The notes: a model not told the origin generated them from the sequence alone. A stretch of DNA of 47,284 nucleotides from Gnetum montanum (GCA_015680685.1 MNCI01006946.1:66702-113985); one strand, 5' to 3'; shown: positions 21,091 to 31,447, counted from the stretch's first letter. Numbers and translations are program-made.

Positions 21091-21857
21091 CTGTTTGAAT
21101 TTCTAAGAAGTGTCCAACTTCTCCCAATTGATGATCTTAGATTAAGGGGTGGAAGTTGGCAACGCTCATATTCCAATGTATATATGCTTTCGTTATGAAC
21201 GTGGGTTTCCTCAGTTTGTTCCATGAATATTTGTCTACTCCTTCTAGTAGCTGTCAACCACAGGGTGTCTACTACTGGCTGTGTGGCTGCTACATACAGG
21301 CATCTTTGTTTCAAAGTTTCAAGGACACACTTGTTACATGGAGGCATTTCCTCCATGTCATCACCCGATGAATCACTGTATGTGATGCATGGAACTTTCC
21401 TCTTCTCGATCTTTCCACAAATGTTTATCTTAGAGATTTCCAAGGAAAGATCATGGATCCTAAGGCATGCATCTACTGTGCTTAGCCATGTCCTTCCCAT
21501 TATAATTGGGAAGTCCCCTTTGTTGTTGTCAACTTCAATCACCAGAAAATTAGTTGGGTAAGACCAACCACACACAGTGGTGATGATGTCCTCCACCAAT
21601 CTCAAGGTAATGGTGATGGATTGGTCTGCTAGCTCTAGTTGGATGTTGCTCTTCTTAAGTTGTGGTAGGTTCCAGGTGTGATACATCTTTTGTAAAATTA
21701 AGTTAACTCCGGAACCTGAGTCAACAAGAGCCCTATGTGGTTTATTTCTGACAATTTGTAAATAGATTAAGGGACTACCAGGGTCAGTTAGTTTCCTGGG
21801 AAGGTGGCCTACCTTAATCCAGTCGGTTACGGTATGCGTTAACATAACCGTATGCAT
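21027..21857 (-). pseudogene. Aspartic protease of element 2
   Basis: The open frame shows 'HRALVDSGSGVNLILQKMYH' with an intact D-S-G, 'NLPQLKKSNIQLELADQSIT' and 'PIIMGRTWLSTVDACLRI'. It processes Gag in intact relatives. The frame is offset by one base from gag (24357), so an indel separates the two, unlike element 1 where they are in phase. The tail reads across the deletion junction in a wrong frame. The active site is better kept than in element 1. Confidence 0.8.
21091..21113 (-). other. Internal deletion junction in element 2
   Basis: Up to about 21090 the sequence matches the integrase C-terminal end of element 5 (37937 side); from about 21113 it matches the linker upstream of RT (40817 side and 146-185 in element 1). 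The roughly 2.9 kb between them in element 5 is absent. No long microhomology is obvious. Confidence 0.7.
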
Positions 21858-22017
21858 TAAGCTTTGATTTTGAATGGAAGGGTGCTTCGAAGTGTAGATG
21901 GAGGAGGAGTGAACATGGGCCCAACCGCTTGTTGTTGTGAGAGTTTGTCTAGGATTTTGGTTCTGAAGTAGGGTCTTCTCTTTTTACAGTTGTCAGAACC
22001 AGCAGCAGGTTGAATAT

Positions 22018-24357
22018 TTACAGCTCTCGCAGCATGCGTTGCTGTGGTTGAGGAGGAAGTTCCCCTTGCATTTTTGGAGCAGGAGGTGTTATGGGAACTA
22101 CTACTAGCGGAAGAGGTGCAGATGGATTTGGAGAATGGTGTGGGTATGGAGTGTCTTCCGGAGGAGGATTCCTTCTGAAGTACTCCTGAACTTGGTAGTG
22201 ATGGTTGGGGGTTGTGTGACTCATAGAGTCACTTGGAGAAATCGGCTGCTGCACATAATATCCATAAGGGTCAGGCTGCCAGTAAGGGTACTAATGTTTC
22301 AACGATGGAATCCCCCATGAATGTGGGTATTTCCACTACTGATGCTGTCCGATGGGCTATGGTGGAGTTCCACTTGGATAATACGTTAAGGGTTGGTGGA
22401 ATTGTCTTATGTTACCTTGTGGATAAGGTAACCTTCGGGGTGTTTGCCGTTGGTTGAGTCTTGGATTAAGCACATACATCTCAAACTCCTGTAGATGTGA
22501 AATAATGGGGCAACATCCCTTAGGATGGTCATAGTGGTAGATCTCACATCCATCGTCATCGTCTGTGTCAAAGTCCACAGCCACATCGAAGTTAGTGATT
22601 TTCCCCTTACCCTTGTTATGTGCAGGGCCTAAATCTCTCCACTTTTTCTTACCTTTGTTACTACTTTGTTCTACCTTAGACTCTTCTACAATTTTCAAAA
22701 TAGTTTCAATTTTAGAGTCTAAGGAACTCCATACATCATCTACCTTAGCCGCTATTTCAGTTGTTAATTTTTGGATTAGCAAGGTTTTCCAGTTCACCAA
22801 CTCTTTGATTGGTGACTCATCCTCTTCATCACAAAATTTCACTCCCTTCTTTCGAAGGGAGGGATCGTGGTTGTACTCTTCCGCACTTTCCCTTTTTCAT
22901 AGCTCACCCTCTTCTTTTGTTACTTGCTCTAACAAGCTATGTACTTCATGGGCTCTAAGTTGTGAGAGTCTCCCTTGGGCGTAAGTTCCAAGGGTTCTTC
23001 TAGTTTCATGCCTTAGCCCATCCACGATGTGGTGAAGTTGATCCCACTGAGCGTACTCATGGCCCAAGCAGCGATGTAACAATGTGTAGTAGTGGGCCAT
23101 GGCAGCATCCAAGGGTTCATATGTACCTTGTTTCCAGCCTTGGATCTGCTTACACAAACTGGACACTCTGGAGTATGTCTGATACTTATCATTGAATAGT
23201 TCTAGCATTGTACTCCACCTCCTGATGGTTTCCAGTTCTAAGGACCGGTACCAGCTCTCTGCTTCCTTGGTGAGTGTCCTTGGGAACAACTTAAGTTTTT
23301 GCCACTCATTTTCTATATTCTGCAAGGCGTAGGCATCATGGAATGCCTGTAAATGATTTTGTGGATCAGCATTATCTCCCCCTTCAAATCGTGGGATGTT
23401 GTTCATGTCTAATCATTTGATCTGACTATTTTTTAAATGCCTTGTGGGAATCCTAACTACCTCCGTAATGTCAAGCATACTTCGGGTTGTGAGTAGGGGC
23501 TCGTCATGATCATCTCTTTCATGACGCCTGTGATGTCTGCATTGTTCCCTACTCTCCCTACTTCCTTTTCCTTGTCCTCTCTCTCGACTTTCCCATCGAG
23601 GTCTTTCATCCTTCTTACCTTTATCCTCACCTTTATGTTCATGGTGGCTGCACCCAGATGTGAAAGGAGAGGGTGAGTGATGTGAGGAAGGGGAAGAAGA
23701 AGGGGAACCATCATCGTGGCAATGTTTCTTGACTTCTCTTCGGCTGCTACGGCCTCGATCATGGTGACGATCTAAGTGCTCATCCTTAGCATCAGTGGTT
23801 GTTCCCTCTATGAACAGTTGGTGTTCACGGGCATCAGAACTAGTGTTATGTATCATTGATCGTAGATTCTGATACCCAACCTCCTCACCATCATTAGGAG
23901 GGGAAACATCATTTGTTAAACAACCTGTGATAAGGGGTTCCTCATCTCTTATTTTGCTAAGGACGTGCGGGACCTTGCCCTTCAATAGTGCATGTTGACT
24001 CTCCTGCCTTAAGTCCCTCATACGTTGGGCATCTATGGGATAATAATCCCTCATAGAAAAATCTTCCTTAACGTATTCAGCATATAGTTCTTGCATGCCA
24101 ATCTGTGCCAAGGCACGGAAAAGTATACGAGAGACTGATCGATCTAGGGGTAACACGATGTTACCTTGCAAATCTCTCCACCACAGCTGTTCATCTTGAT
24201 GGAGAATAAAAGTAAAATTTGGAATATACTCATTGGGATTAGTATAAACTATCTTATATTATTTAGGACTTGGCTGATTTTGGTTATGTGTTTTATGTTG
24301 CTGACTGTCTCGTGTATGGTCCTTAGGTGGTGAGTTGCTCTTATGAGAAGAAGGCAT
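22018..24357 (-). pseudogene. gag: gag of element 2 (in phase, several nonsense codons)
   Basis: Starts with ATG at 24357-24355, giving 'MPSSHKSNSPPKDHTRD'. The same frame continues to 22357 through stretches at 24171, 23406 and 22842. Features in order are the N-terminal 'GNIVLPLDRSVSRILFRAL', a Ser/His/Arg-rich region (about 23760-23560), the retrotransposon-gag domain ('MNNIPRFEGGDNADPQNHLQ', 'LFPRTLTKEAESWYRSLELE', 'ELFNDKYQTYSRVSSL') and the Cys/His motif CEIYHYDHPKGCC near 22540. In-frame stops occur near 24259, 23410, 22896 and 22356, most explicable by C-to-T change at Gln or Arg codons. Beyond 22357 a Pro/Gln-rich tail leads to protease. Confidence 0.85.
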
Positions 24358-24478
24358 TTTTATCGATGTGCTAAATTTACCATTATATAATTTTTATCTT
24401 GATTAACCCGAAGGTTCATTAAGGCTCACAACAATGTGAGTGATATTTATTATGTTCTATTCGGTGCATAAACACTTA

Positions 24479-24498
24479 GTCCCCAGCAATGGTGCCAA
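24479..24498 (-). other. Primer binding site, tRNA-Asp type (element 2)
   Basis: The minus strand reads TTGGCACCATTGCTGGGGAC directly inside the 5' LTR. CpG positions of the tRNA-Asp complement have changed to CpA or TpG. Confidence 0.8.
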
Positions 24499-25498
24499 TG
24501 ATGAGTGGCAAGGTACCCCTACACTCAACCATACGAAACGAGCGTAGCACGCGCGATCCGGTCGAACTCCGTAGACTAAATGCCTACACGCCCCATGGAA
24601 CACTTCGGGTTAATCATTCATTATCTTCCCAGACTTAATTGTGTTTGTTACGGTGTATGGTTAAGTAAGTCTGAGGTATATGATTTTTATAATTTTTAAT
24701 GTTTTTCTCCTATGTTATCGAGGTGAAGGGTTGAGAGAGCTAACTAACTCTAACTAAGGACTAAGTCTAAATTAACTAGCATCAGCATCCGTTCCCACTT
24801 ACCGTACACACCCTGAACTATGAAACTGTGGCTACCAAACGTTACTGGGATCACCACATGTAATGCACATGCTCGAAGTGGTAGGACTGAGGTACTTAAC
24901 TAGGAGGAAAGGGTTGAGAGAACCTATTTAGCCTAAGTGCGATGAGCAGCTGATTCCTTGACTAACCGTACACATCAGGGTGTTCAACTACCACTGGGAT
25001 TACCAAGCGTAGATCCTGGATACACCACTAGGTTACCAAGTAGTCATACTAGATGCTCGTAATCAAGTCGTACTCATACCGCATGCGATGACCAACTGAT
25101 TCCTTGACTAACCGTACACATCCTTGGATGCTCGTAATCAAGTCGTACTCATACCACATTCTAGGAAAGCAATAAATAGCAATTAAATAAAATCCTATTC
25201 CATGCACTGCAAGGTTTATCCAGAAAGCTTGTCTTTATTGTTGTACACAACTTGTGTTTAGGTACAATGTTGCTCAAATAAAGATCCGTGCACTTTGGGA
25301 CTCCTATTGCGGGCACATGGAAAATAATTTATCTTTAGAGTGATCAAACTGCCAGAGTTTCCCTACTTCTAGAGTAGGATGGGAAATAGGGGGAGTGCCA
25401 CCTCTTATTTATAGATTTTGCGGTGGACTGTGATATCGCGTAGGCAACATCGCAGGGGACAACGCGATATCGCGACTCATGCGAATCGCATCTCATCA
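24499..25498 (-). repeat. 5' LTR of element 2
   Basis: Exactly 1000 bp, TGATGAG...CTCATCA. TATA box (minus) TATAAATA at 25414-25407. The U3 array starts GATATC 25432, AACATC 25446 and GATATC 25466, spacings 14 and 20. It is one array segment shorter than the 3' LTR. Confidence 0.9.
25432..25471. promoter_or_regulatory. GATATC array in 5' LTR of element 2
   Basis: Three motif positions (25432, 25446 degenerate, 25466), with the same 14 and 20 bp spacing as the other LTRs but without the further copies found in its 3' partner. Confidence 0.6.
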
Positions 25499-25503
25499 AT
25501 ATC
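25499..25503. repeat. Target site duplication of element 2, right copy (ATATC)
   Basis: Matches 18057-18061 exactly. Confidence 0.9.
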
Positions 25504-25579
25504 TATGACAATATAAGATATAGACTATGATATCACATTTACAATATCATAGTCCTTAACTTAAAAAGATCTTTCATCA
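25504..25579 (-). repeat. Remaining outer end of the element 3 LTR
   Basis: Continues the LTR interrupted at 18061. It contains degraded palindromes (gactatgatatcacat, acaatatcatagtc) as expected for the U3 array and ends at about TTTCATCA (25579). Confidence 0.5.
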
Positions 25580-25978
25580 ACCTTTAGTAATAATATCTAA
25601 AATTTTGTTTATGTCACTCCACAAACCAAATAAATCATGTAAATATTATCCACATGTTTTTTTTGTTGTTTTCTATAATCATATTTTTGCCAAATTAACA
25701 AAAATCTATAACACCCTTGTTTATTATCTATAAAATCCTATAAATAACTAATATAGTGCTACAAAGTCCTAAATATTTAGATTTAATCTTAATCTAACTA
25801 AATCAAAAATTATACATCTAATGAATAAAAATTATCAATTAGAAGTATAAAGAAAGTAGTATGACATGGTGCAACAAAATTCCATATTGTTAGCATAAAT
25901 AATTAAAATAAACTAAAAAATAATACAACAACCAAAACATAGATGCTAAAATGAAATAAATTACATAACTTCATAGTC
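25580..25978. other. AT-rich spacer, nothing recognised
   Basis: No ORF, RNA gene or clear transposon homology. Low complexity A/T with scattered 'aaaatcctataaataac'. Confidence 0.4.
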
Positions 25979-26750
25979 TGTGAGAAGATGATCCCAATAA
26001 CACATAATAAGTTGCGAGAGCTACCTACAAATCATAGAAGCATTGTATGCGATTTGACCATAATCTTGGGATGGATTAATGTAATTGCTAGAGAGTTAGT
26101 TCATGATCATTTTCCACTTACGTTAATTGTGGTCAAAGTGTATGTTTTAACTCAAATTGAGGCATATGATGTGATATTGTTCAACAATTTGTAAGTTAAA
26201 GTAAAAAATGGAAATTGAATATTAAGTATTAATTCTAAAAAATAATGAAAGTAAATCCTATGCTATCCTAGTGGAAATAAGTATTTTCTCCCAACATTTT
26301 GTACATATCCTAAGCTCATATAATTGCAACTAGGATCACCAAATAGTTATACGTTATACTCAAGATACGTTGTACAATGAAAATGGAAATGAGATTGGAA
26401 AAGTAAAGTGTCTGTGAAAGTAAATATAAGCAAATTGATATGCTATAATGATCAAAAATGATTTCCATCTTTTTGTCTACCATGAAGTGTGTCTAGATAT
26501 ATCTTACTCAAATAAAGATATCATACAATCACTCTAGACAATATTGAGGACACTCATAGAATAACTCTAAATTCACAAAAATAAAACTGCAAGAATCTAG
26601 CTAAGGTTGGATTAAAAAGATGCATTAAGTGTAGTGTTTGGGTAGTATTTATAAGCATTACCAACCCTAAATATATTATGTCTACAATATTGTATGAGAG
26701 CATATCATATAGTAGCTATGATATCAAACTTAATTTATTACATGTTCATT
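25979..26750 (-). repeat. Highly diverged LTR of the Athila-like family
   Basis: The block order follows the family LTR: 'ttgaggcatatgat' near 26157, 'ctatcctagtggaaataagtat' near 26262, 'gcaactaggatcaccaaatag' near 26327, 'ctcaaataaagat' near 26508, 'gtagtatttataagcat' (TATA region, minus) near 26642 and degenerate 'ctatgatatcaa' at its outer end. Closest by eye to the element 3 LTR. Both borders are approximate and no TSD was found. Confidence 0.55.
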
Positions 26751-27060
26751 AATACTATTTCATCTCAATCAAACTTTTAGAAACAAAATTATTCATGTTC
26801 AAAATTTTTAATAAAATAATAAAAATAACATTAAAATAATAATATATAATAAATAATATTATTTTTCCTCAAATGTATAGCATTTGTTGAAATGAAAAAT
26901 GATCCTAGTGAAATCTTAGATGATATGACAAAGGAAAAAAATTTCATAATTTTGGCCAGGAGACCAACACATCTAGCATGATGGTGGATGGGAGGGGTGA
27001 AGTTTGTCAACATTAGTTTTCAAACGAAACAAAAATATTCATGTATATAAATACTAGTTT
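26751..27060. other. AT-rich sequence, no gene seen
   Basis: Short open frames only; none resembles a known family. Confidence 0.4.
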
Positions 27061-27105
27061 GTGTGTGTGTATATATATATATATATATCTCTCTCTCTCT
27101 CTCTC
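27061..27105. repeat. Compound microsatellite (GT)n(AT)n(CT)n
   Basis: Alternating GT, then AT, then CT dinucleotides directly abut the left arm of the hairpin element. A second AT run (27441-27456) abuts its right arm. Confidence 0.85.
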
Positions 27106-27106
27106 A

Positions 27107-27441
27107 ATTGGCCAAGATGATTTTAAATAAAATAATTTTAACCAAGTTTGACTACTGGATGAGGTAACAAGATATCTAAAAATGGAATCACTCATTCCTT
27201 CTCTGTTTCTATACCACTTACTCAATTTAGTTTGTTATATCTTTGTTTGTTCATGGCATTTTTGAACTATTATTTATGTGAGAGATTTATTTTTCAAAAA
27301 TGCCATGAACAAACAAAGACAGAACAAACTTGATTGAGAGGGTAAAACTAAATTAAGTAAGTGGTAGAGAAATAGAGGAGAGACGAGTGATTCTGTTTTT
27401 AGATATCTTGTTACCTCTTATTTAAAATCATCTCGGCCAAT
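27107..27441. mobile_element. Hairpin (foldback) MITE
   Basis: Two arms of about 150 bp are inverted copies. Both start ATTGGCC(A/G)AGATGATTTTAAATAA from the outside and end CATGGCATTTTTGAA / TTCAAAAATGCCATG in the middle, with a loop of about 26 bp. The left arm has an extra segment of about 30 bp (27133-27163) and the right arm an extra segment near 27325-27345. There is no coding content. Flanking (TA)n hides any TA target duplication. A transcript would form a long imperfect hairpin. Confidence 0.85.
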
Positions 27442-27900
27442 ATATATATATATATAAGCTAGTTAGTAATGAAATGAAATAAAGCTTTAATATGTCCAAG
27501 GACCCATAGGATCTATTAGACAAATATTACATTTTTATGAAAAATAAAGATAAACTCTACAAATTAACCAAGCACTAATGGGGCATCAAATACAAATCAT
27601 ACATGCTTTTTGTTGTAACATTATAACTCTACCTCAAATGGGTAGTTGTTAAACCCCAAATTTGTTTAGTTTTTTACTTTGTCAAATTCATGCATTTCAA
27701 TTGATTTTCTTTTGTATTAAATATAGTTAATTGTTGATTAGTGTTTAATCACTGACTATTTTAATTTATTGTATTGCAAAGTATAGTTCATATAATTATA
27801 ATGTGAATATAATTATATATATTATATAAACATTATATATATTAAAATTTGTGCAGCGTTACCTGTTTATTTTGACCATTTCATTTCCATTCTTCCATCC
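27442..27900. other. AT-rich sequence, no gene seen
   Basis: Nothing recognised beyond a TA run at its left end. Confidence 0.4.
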
Positions 27901-27976
27901 CTCCATCTCCAAGCAACTGCTGCACCAAAGTCAAGTTCCTCCATCTCCAAGCAACTGCTGCACCAAAGTCAGGTTC
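27901..27976 (+). repeat. Tandem 38-bp duplication before the caleosin fragment
   Basis: Two adjacent units beginning CTCCATCTCCAAGCAACTGC differ at one position (tcaagttc, tcaggttc). Confidence 0.85.
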
Positions 27977-28001
27977 CACAAATTGCAACTACACCGATGC
28001 T

Positions 28002-28310
28002 CAGAATTCGTATGAATGGGCTGCCCTCTTCTTCAAGTTCGTCCACGATGCGAATGGAATGGTAGATAAGGAGACTCTGCGTGGCCTTTACGATGACAAC
28101 ATCTTCTACCATCTCAAACACCTATGCAAGAGCTATCGCAAGAAAAAAAAAGTGTTCTCTGTTCTCCCGTACTGCAAATTTCATCTGCACCTTGGTTTGC
28201 ACCCTCGTTTGCATTATAGTGGAAACACCCACAAGTTTATTCGCAATTGTGGGCTGGTATCCATTGACATGTTTTTATTGAAAAACCAGAAAGGAAGAAC
28301 AACGAGGTGA
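28002..28310 (+). pseudogene. Caleosin (peroxygenase) C-terminal fragment
   Basis: The frame reads 'SYEWAALFFKFVHDANGMVD' and 'KETLRGLYDDNIFYHLK'. This matches the conserved caleosin C-terminal pattern E-W-(G/A)-x-L...D-x-(D/N)-G-x-(L/V)-x-K-E-x-(V/L)-R-x-x-(F/Y)-D-G-S-(L/I)-F. Caleosins are lipid-droplet Ca-binding haem peroxygenases. Only this last segment is present: the EF-hand, the proline-knot membrane segment and the upstream exons are not seen. After the match the frame runs through a poly-Lys stretch into unrelated sequence and stops at 28310. The family Gly-Ser after Asp is Asp-Asn here. I treat it as an isolated relic or captured exon. Confidence 0.65.
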
Positions 28311-28317
28311 AATGTTA

Positions 28318-28325
28318 GGGGTGAC
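28318..28325. repeat. 8-bp target duplication, left copy (GGGGTGAC)
   Basis: Perfect match to 29437-29444; it brackets a 1.1-kb insertion. Eight bp is the hAT-type length. Confidence 0.75.
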
Positions 28326-29436
28326 CTATGCATCAAAAGAATCCGATTCGTGGAAGCGAGGAATCGAGGATTCGTGATTCTGAACGTGTTTGGGTACGTG
28401 TGCCTCAAGAAAAGTGGGGACGGGTTCGTAGCCGGGTACGTGATAGAGAAAATTTAAATATATTAGTTTTTTAAAAAATTAAATCTCATATATCATAAAA
28501 ATACATTGTAAAATATAGAACAATGTAAATCCAAAATATTGTTACCACTTAANNNNNNNNNNNNNNNNNNNNNNNNNNNNNNNNNNNNNNNNNNNNNNNN
28601 NNNNNNNNNNNNNNNNNNNNNNNNNNNNNNNNNNNNNNNNNNNNNNNNNNNNNNNNNNNNNNNNNNNNNNNNNNNNNNNNNNNNNNNNNNNNNNNNNNNN
28701 NNNNNNNNNNNNNNNNNNNNNNNNNNNNNNNNNNNNNNNNNNNNNNNNNNNNNNNNNNNNNNNNNNNNNNAAAAATCGGCACTAGTCATGATGAAGGGGA
28801 AAGTAAAACAGAGCACCATGAGCTTGCATATGGCCATTGGCCAATGTGCTGGTAGGCTTCGTTGCTTTATAAGCAAACAGAGTTTTTAAAATAGTTGAAC
28901 AAGCATCCATCCGTCATCATGTTCATGACCTATGAGAAAAAGAGCAAAAACCAGCAATGAACAATAAACACGCGAGAATGTGCGAGTCATGGCGGAACCT
29001 TTGATGCTCCCAAAGCCAGGCGAATCCATGCACATGCAATGTTTTCTTCGCACGCCCCGTCCAAAACTTGATTTCCGTATGACCAATACTTGCCCCTTCG
29101 GCCTTCGGTTACCATAGTGTTTGTTTATTTATTCGTACTCGTTTTCTGTGGTCCGTCTCATGTCGATGCCATTAACAATGAAATACAATTTGAAATACAA
29201 TTTTTGGTATGATTCACAACAGGAGAAGATATGTAAGATTTCAATGCAAAATGCAGATATCACTATAAAGGCAAGAACAATACGAGGCAAGAACAACACG
29301 AGGCAAGGCAAGGTGACCATTTCAATGAGACAAAATTTCATTAGAAATTATGAAATACGTACCCATCGCGAATTCCCGAATCCGACGCGAACCGTTCGTG
29401 AAAATTTGTCCGGAATCGCGAATCTCCGGCGCATAG
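28326..29436. mobile_element. Non-autonomous hAT-like DNA transposon
   Basis: Bounded by perfect 8-bp duplications and short inverted ends (CTATGC...GCATAG). Both subterminal regions are rich in ATTCG/CGAAT motifs (left 28347-28380, right 29370-29425) and share an inverted GGGTACGT block, typical of transposase-binding subterminal repeats. No transposase was seen, but 218 unknown bases (28553-28770) lie inside. The insertion splits the PPR pseudogene. The ends lack the usual hAT CAGGG start, so superfamily is inferred from TSD length. Confidence 0.6.
28553..28770. other. Assembly gap (218 N)
   Basis: Unknown bases inside the hAT-like element. Confidence 0.99.
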
Positions 29437-29444
29437 GGGGTGAC
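29437..29444. repeat. 8-bp target duplication, right copy (GGGGTGAC)
   Basis: Second copy of 28318-28325. Confidence 0.75.
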
Positions 29445-29900
29445 TGAGTAATCACGATCCATAAAATGAAAATGTTTCCAAGCTTGTTGAACCAGACCTA
29501 CGTGAGCACATGCAAATAAAACAGAAATAAAGGTTACACGACCCGGCCATAAACCTGCTACTGGTTTCATTTCATGAAAAAATGCAAGAGCATCTTGGAC
29601 ATGTCCATTTACTCCATTTCCCACTCCCTTGACATGAACAACATCTTTCAGATCCATAATACCCAACTCATCCAAGGTGACGCAAAGTAGTTTCAAAATG
29701 CTATGGTGAATTTGATAATGAATCTATAGACGATTCCCACAAAACAGCAGCCTCACCACTATGCAGAGGGTTTCGTGGCGGTGCCATCAGCGAGAACAAA
29801 TATGTTCGCATGGGTTATGTGTTGGAAGTTTCTGTCCCAAGATGATTGCATAGAATGCCTGAACACAAGCGCTTCTTCTGCACCTCTGCCTGATAGTTCT
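29445..29900 (-). pseudogene. PPR protein pseudogene fragment
   Basis: The minus strand reads 'NGHVQDALAFFHEM' and 'WPGRVTFISVLFACAHVGLV', then 'QQAWKHFHFMDRDYSVTP', a typical plant PLS-class PPR unit next to the E region. Upstream in another frame 'GRGAEEALVFRHSMQSS' and 'ITHANIFVLADGTATKPSA' look like the preceding PPR motif, with frameshifts between. PPR proteins bind organellar RNA. The frame is cut after '...VTP' by the hAT-like element; if that element and one TSD copy are skipped, the next codons read Asn-Ile, as usual for the family. It is a dead fragment, not a gene. Confidence 0.8.
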
Positions 29901-30148
29901 CCTTGGAAAACAATTGAAGAAAAGTTTAAGTTTATCATAGTGATAGCTTTGGTTTGTAATCCATGTCAATGTGTTTACACGTTGTTGATAATGCAAGCAC
30001 TTCCTCGTTTCTGCGTTGGTGTTAAGGTGGCTTCCATCGGATAACCAATAACACGTTTTTGCTTTGGCATTGGGGTGCGGTTCACATCTTAATGGGGTTC
30101 TGGGTCTCTTATTTTTAAATTTTTTCTCATGGTAACGGATTTTGTGGC
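29901..30148. other. Unassigned; may include the copia LTR left end
   Basis: No gene recognised. The left border of the copia 5' LTR should lie here but no TG terminus can be fixed without a second LTR. Confidence 0.35.
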
Positions 30149-30403
30149 CTATAAATTCATTTTTGATAGGAGAACAAAGGCACCAAGGAATCACAGCAGG
30201 ATTGCAGTTCTGATCCATTTCACAGACGCTTGGAGGTTACATACACCATTGCTGTAGAGCACCGGTGTGAAAGAAGAATCTGAATGCCAAAATTAATTGA
30301 AGGCATCAATGGCTGAAGGTCAATTCCATTTGCTTTCACATTCTTTACTTTGATTACTTGTGCACTTGTGCAATTCGATTTTCTGCACAATTATTTTTTT
30401 ACA
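30149..30403 (+). repeat. 5' LTR of the copia element (3' portion; left border unknown)
   Basis: Placed by the primer site that follows two bases later. It ends TTTTTTTACA. A TATA-like CTATAAATT (30150-30158) would lie at the promoter position. Confidence 0.55.
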
Positions 30404-30405
30404 TT

Positions 30406-30416
30406 TGGTATCAGAG
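30406..30416 (+). other. Primer binding site, initiator tRNA-Met (copia)
   Basis: TGGTATCAGAG, the classic plant copia primer site. Confidence 0.85.
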
Positions 30417-31447
30417 AGAATTAGATCTTTGTCTTGATGTAGTTTTTGACGATGGTGCAATCTGAGATAGCATTGTTAAATATTTCTGCGGATAGCTAGA
30501 TTTTTGTGATTTATGTATGCATCATAATTTCTCAGAATATCACGTTGTAAATTGGATCACAATACAGGGAATTTAGTGAAAATTCTTCAATTGGAATTAA
30601 CTCGGGTACAAGTTCAACCTCCCTCGAAAACGTTTCCCTTAGCATGACATGACAGGTACAGTGTTAGTAAAGTTTTGTGTAGGGTTTGGGCAAAGGGATC
30701 ACACTCACCAATTTGATATGCGTACATTAAATATATTTAAGAAAAGATTCTATTGCGCTTGTCATGGAGATTCTATTGCACGTGTCATGGAAACACAAAG
30801 TAGTTGTAACTTGAATTTTAAAAGTGTCATTTAAGTTATATGTTTTGATAAAGTCACATATCCATAATGTATTTTTTCTAAGGTTATAAGCATCAAGTCA
30901 TTCAATAATTTTGATAAAGTGGTAACAATTGGATATGCATAAAGTTGTTCAATATTTTGATAAACTTATGTTTATACCATGTCGAATTTGGTAATTTATC
31001 AATTTTATGCATATTTTTGTATATGTATGCATCATTTTTTGCATATGAATTATAACTAGTGATATATATATAATTTTGTATAATTAGAGAGTAGTCATAA
31101 CATCTTTAGTTATGCAAAATTATGTACTAAGAGCTTTTGGATCACATATGGTAGACAACATTAAAAATTGTGATTAATCATATGCAATATGATAAATTTT
31201 ATCCCACATGAATTTTTATTGTATTTAATATGATTAATTAGGATGATATGTTATTATTTTTCTTAATTTGACAATAGGGATTAAGAAAAGGAATATAATT
31301 TAATAGTTTCATCGTCAGGATATATGAATCTATTAGAATTAAAATTTATCCCACAAGCAATTTTATGTCCTTTGATTCATATTTTTCATGATTTACATTG
31401 GTAAACATGTCTTATGGTATTTTAACCTCAAATTTAGTGGTATAATC
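30417..31447 (+). other. Copia leader, no gene seen
   Basis: AT-rich; only short frames. About 1 kb between primer site and gag is long for a copia leader and could contain undetected insertions. Confidence 0.45.

Larger units (their letters stand above)
18062..25498 (-). mobile_element. Complete Athila-like element 2, lacking RT-RNase H-integrase
   Basis: A 7437-bp element on the minus strand: 5' LTR 24499-25498, primer site, gag, protease, deletion junction, 3' noncoding region, polypurine tract and 3' LTR 18062-19098, with perfect TSDs. By comparison with element 5, about 2.9 kb spanning RT, RNase H and most of integrase is absent, so it must have been mobilised in trans or lost pol afterwards. 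Gag carries at least four nonsense codons. The LTRs differ by roughly 4 per 100 positions in the part I compared, plus one array-unit indel. Confidence 0.92.

Noticed and set aside
20825-21127. Minus-strand Phe-rich open frame resembling a signal or membrane protein
   Set aside because: Translation of A-rich and CA repeats; not conserved as protein in element 5.
26831-27225. Short minus-strand frames near the microsatellite as host genes
   Set aside because: Low complexity, no recognisable domain, overlapping the hairpin MITE.
28493-28889. Long open frames over the N block
   Set aside because: They exist only because unknown bases contain no stops.
28326-29436. Mutator-like element with long terminal inverted repeats
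   Set aside because: The duplication is 8 bp, not 9-11, and inverted similarity beyond the first 6 bp is patchy.
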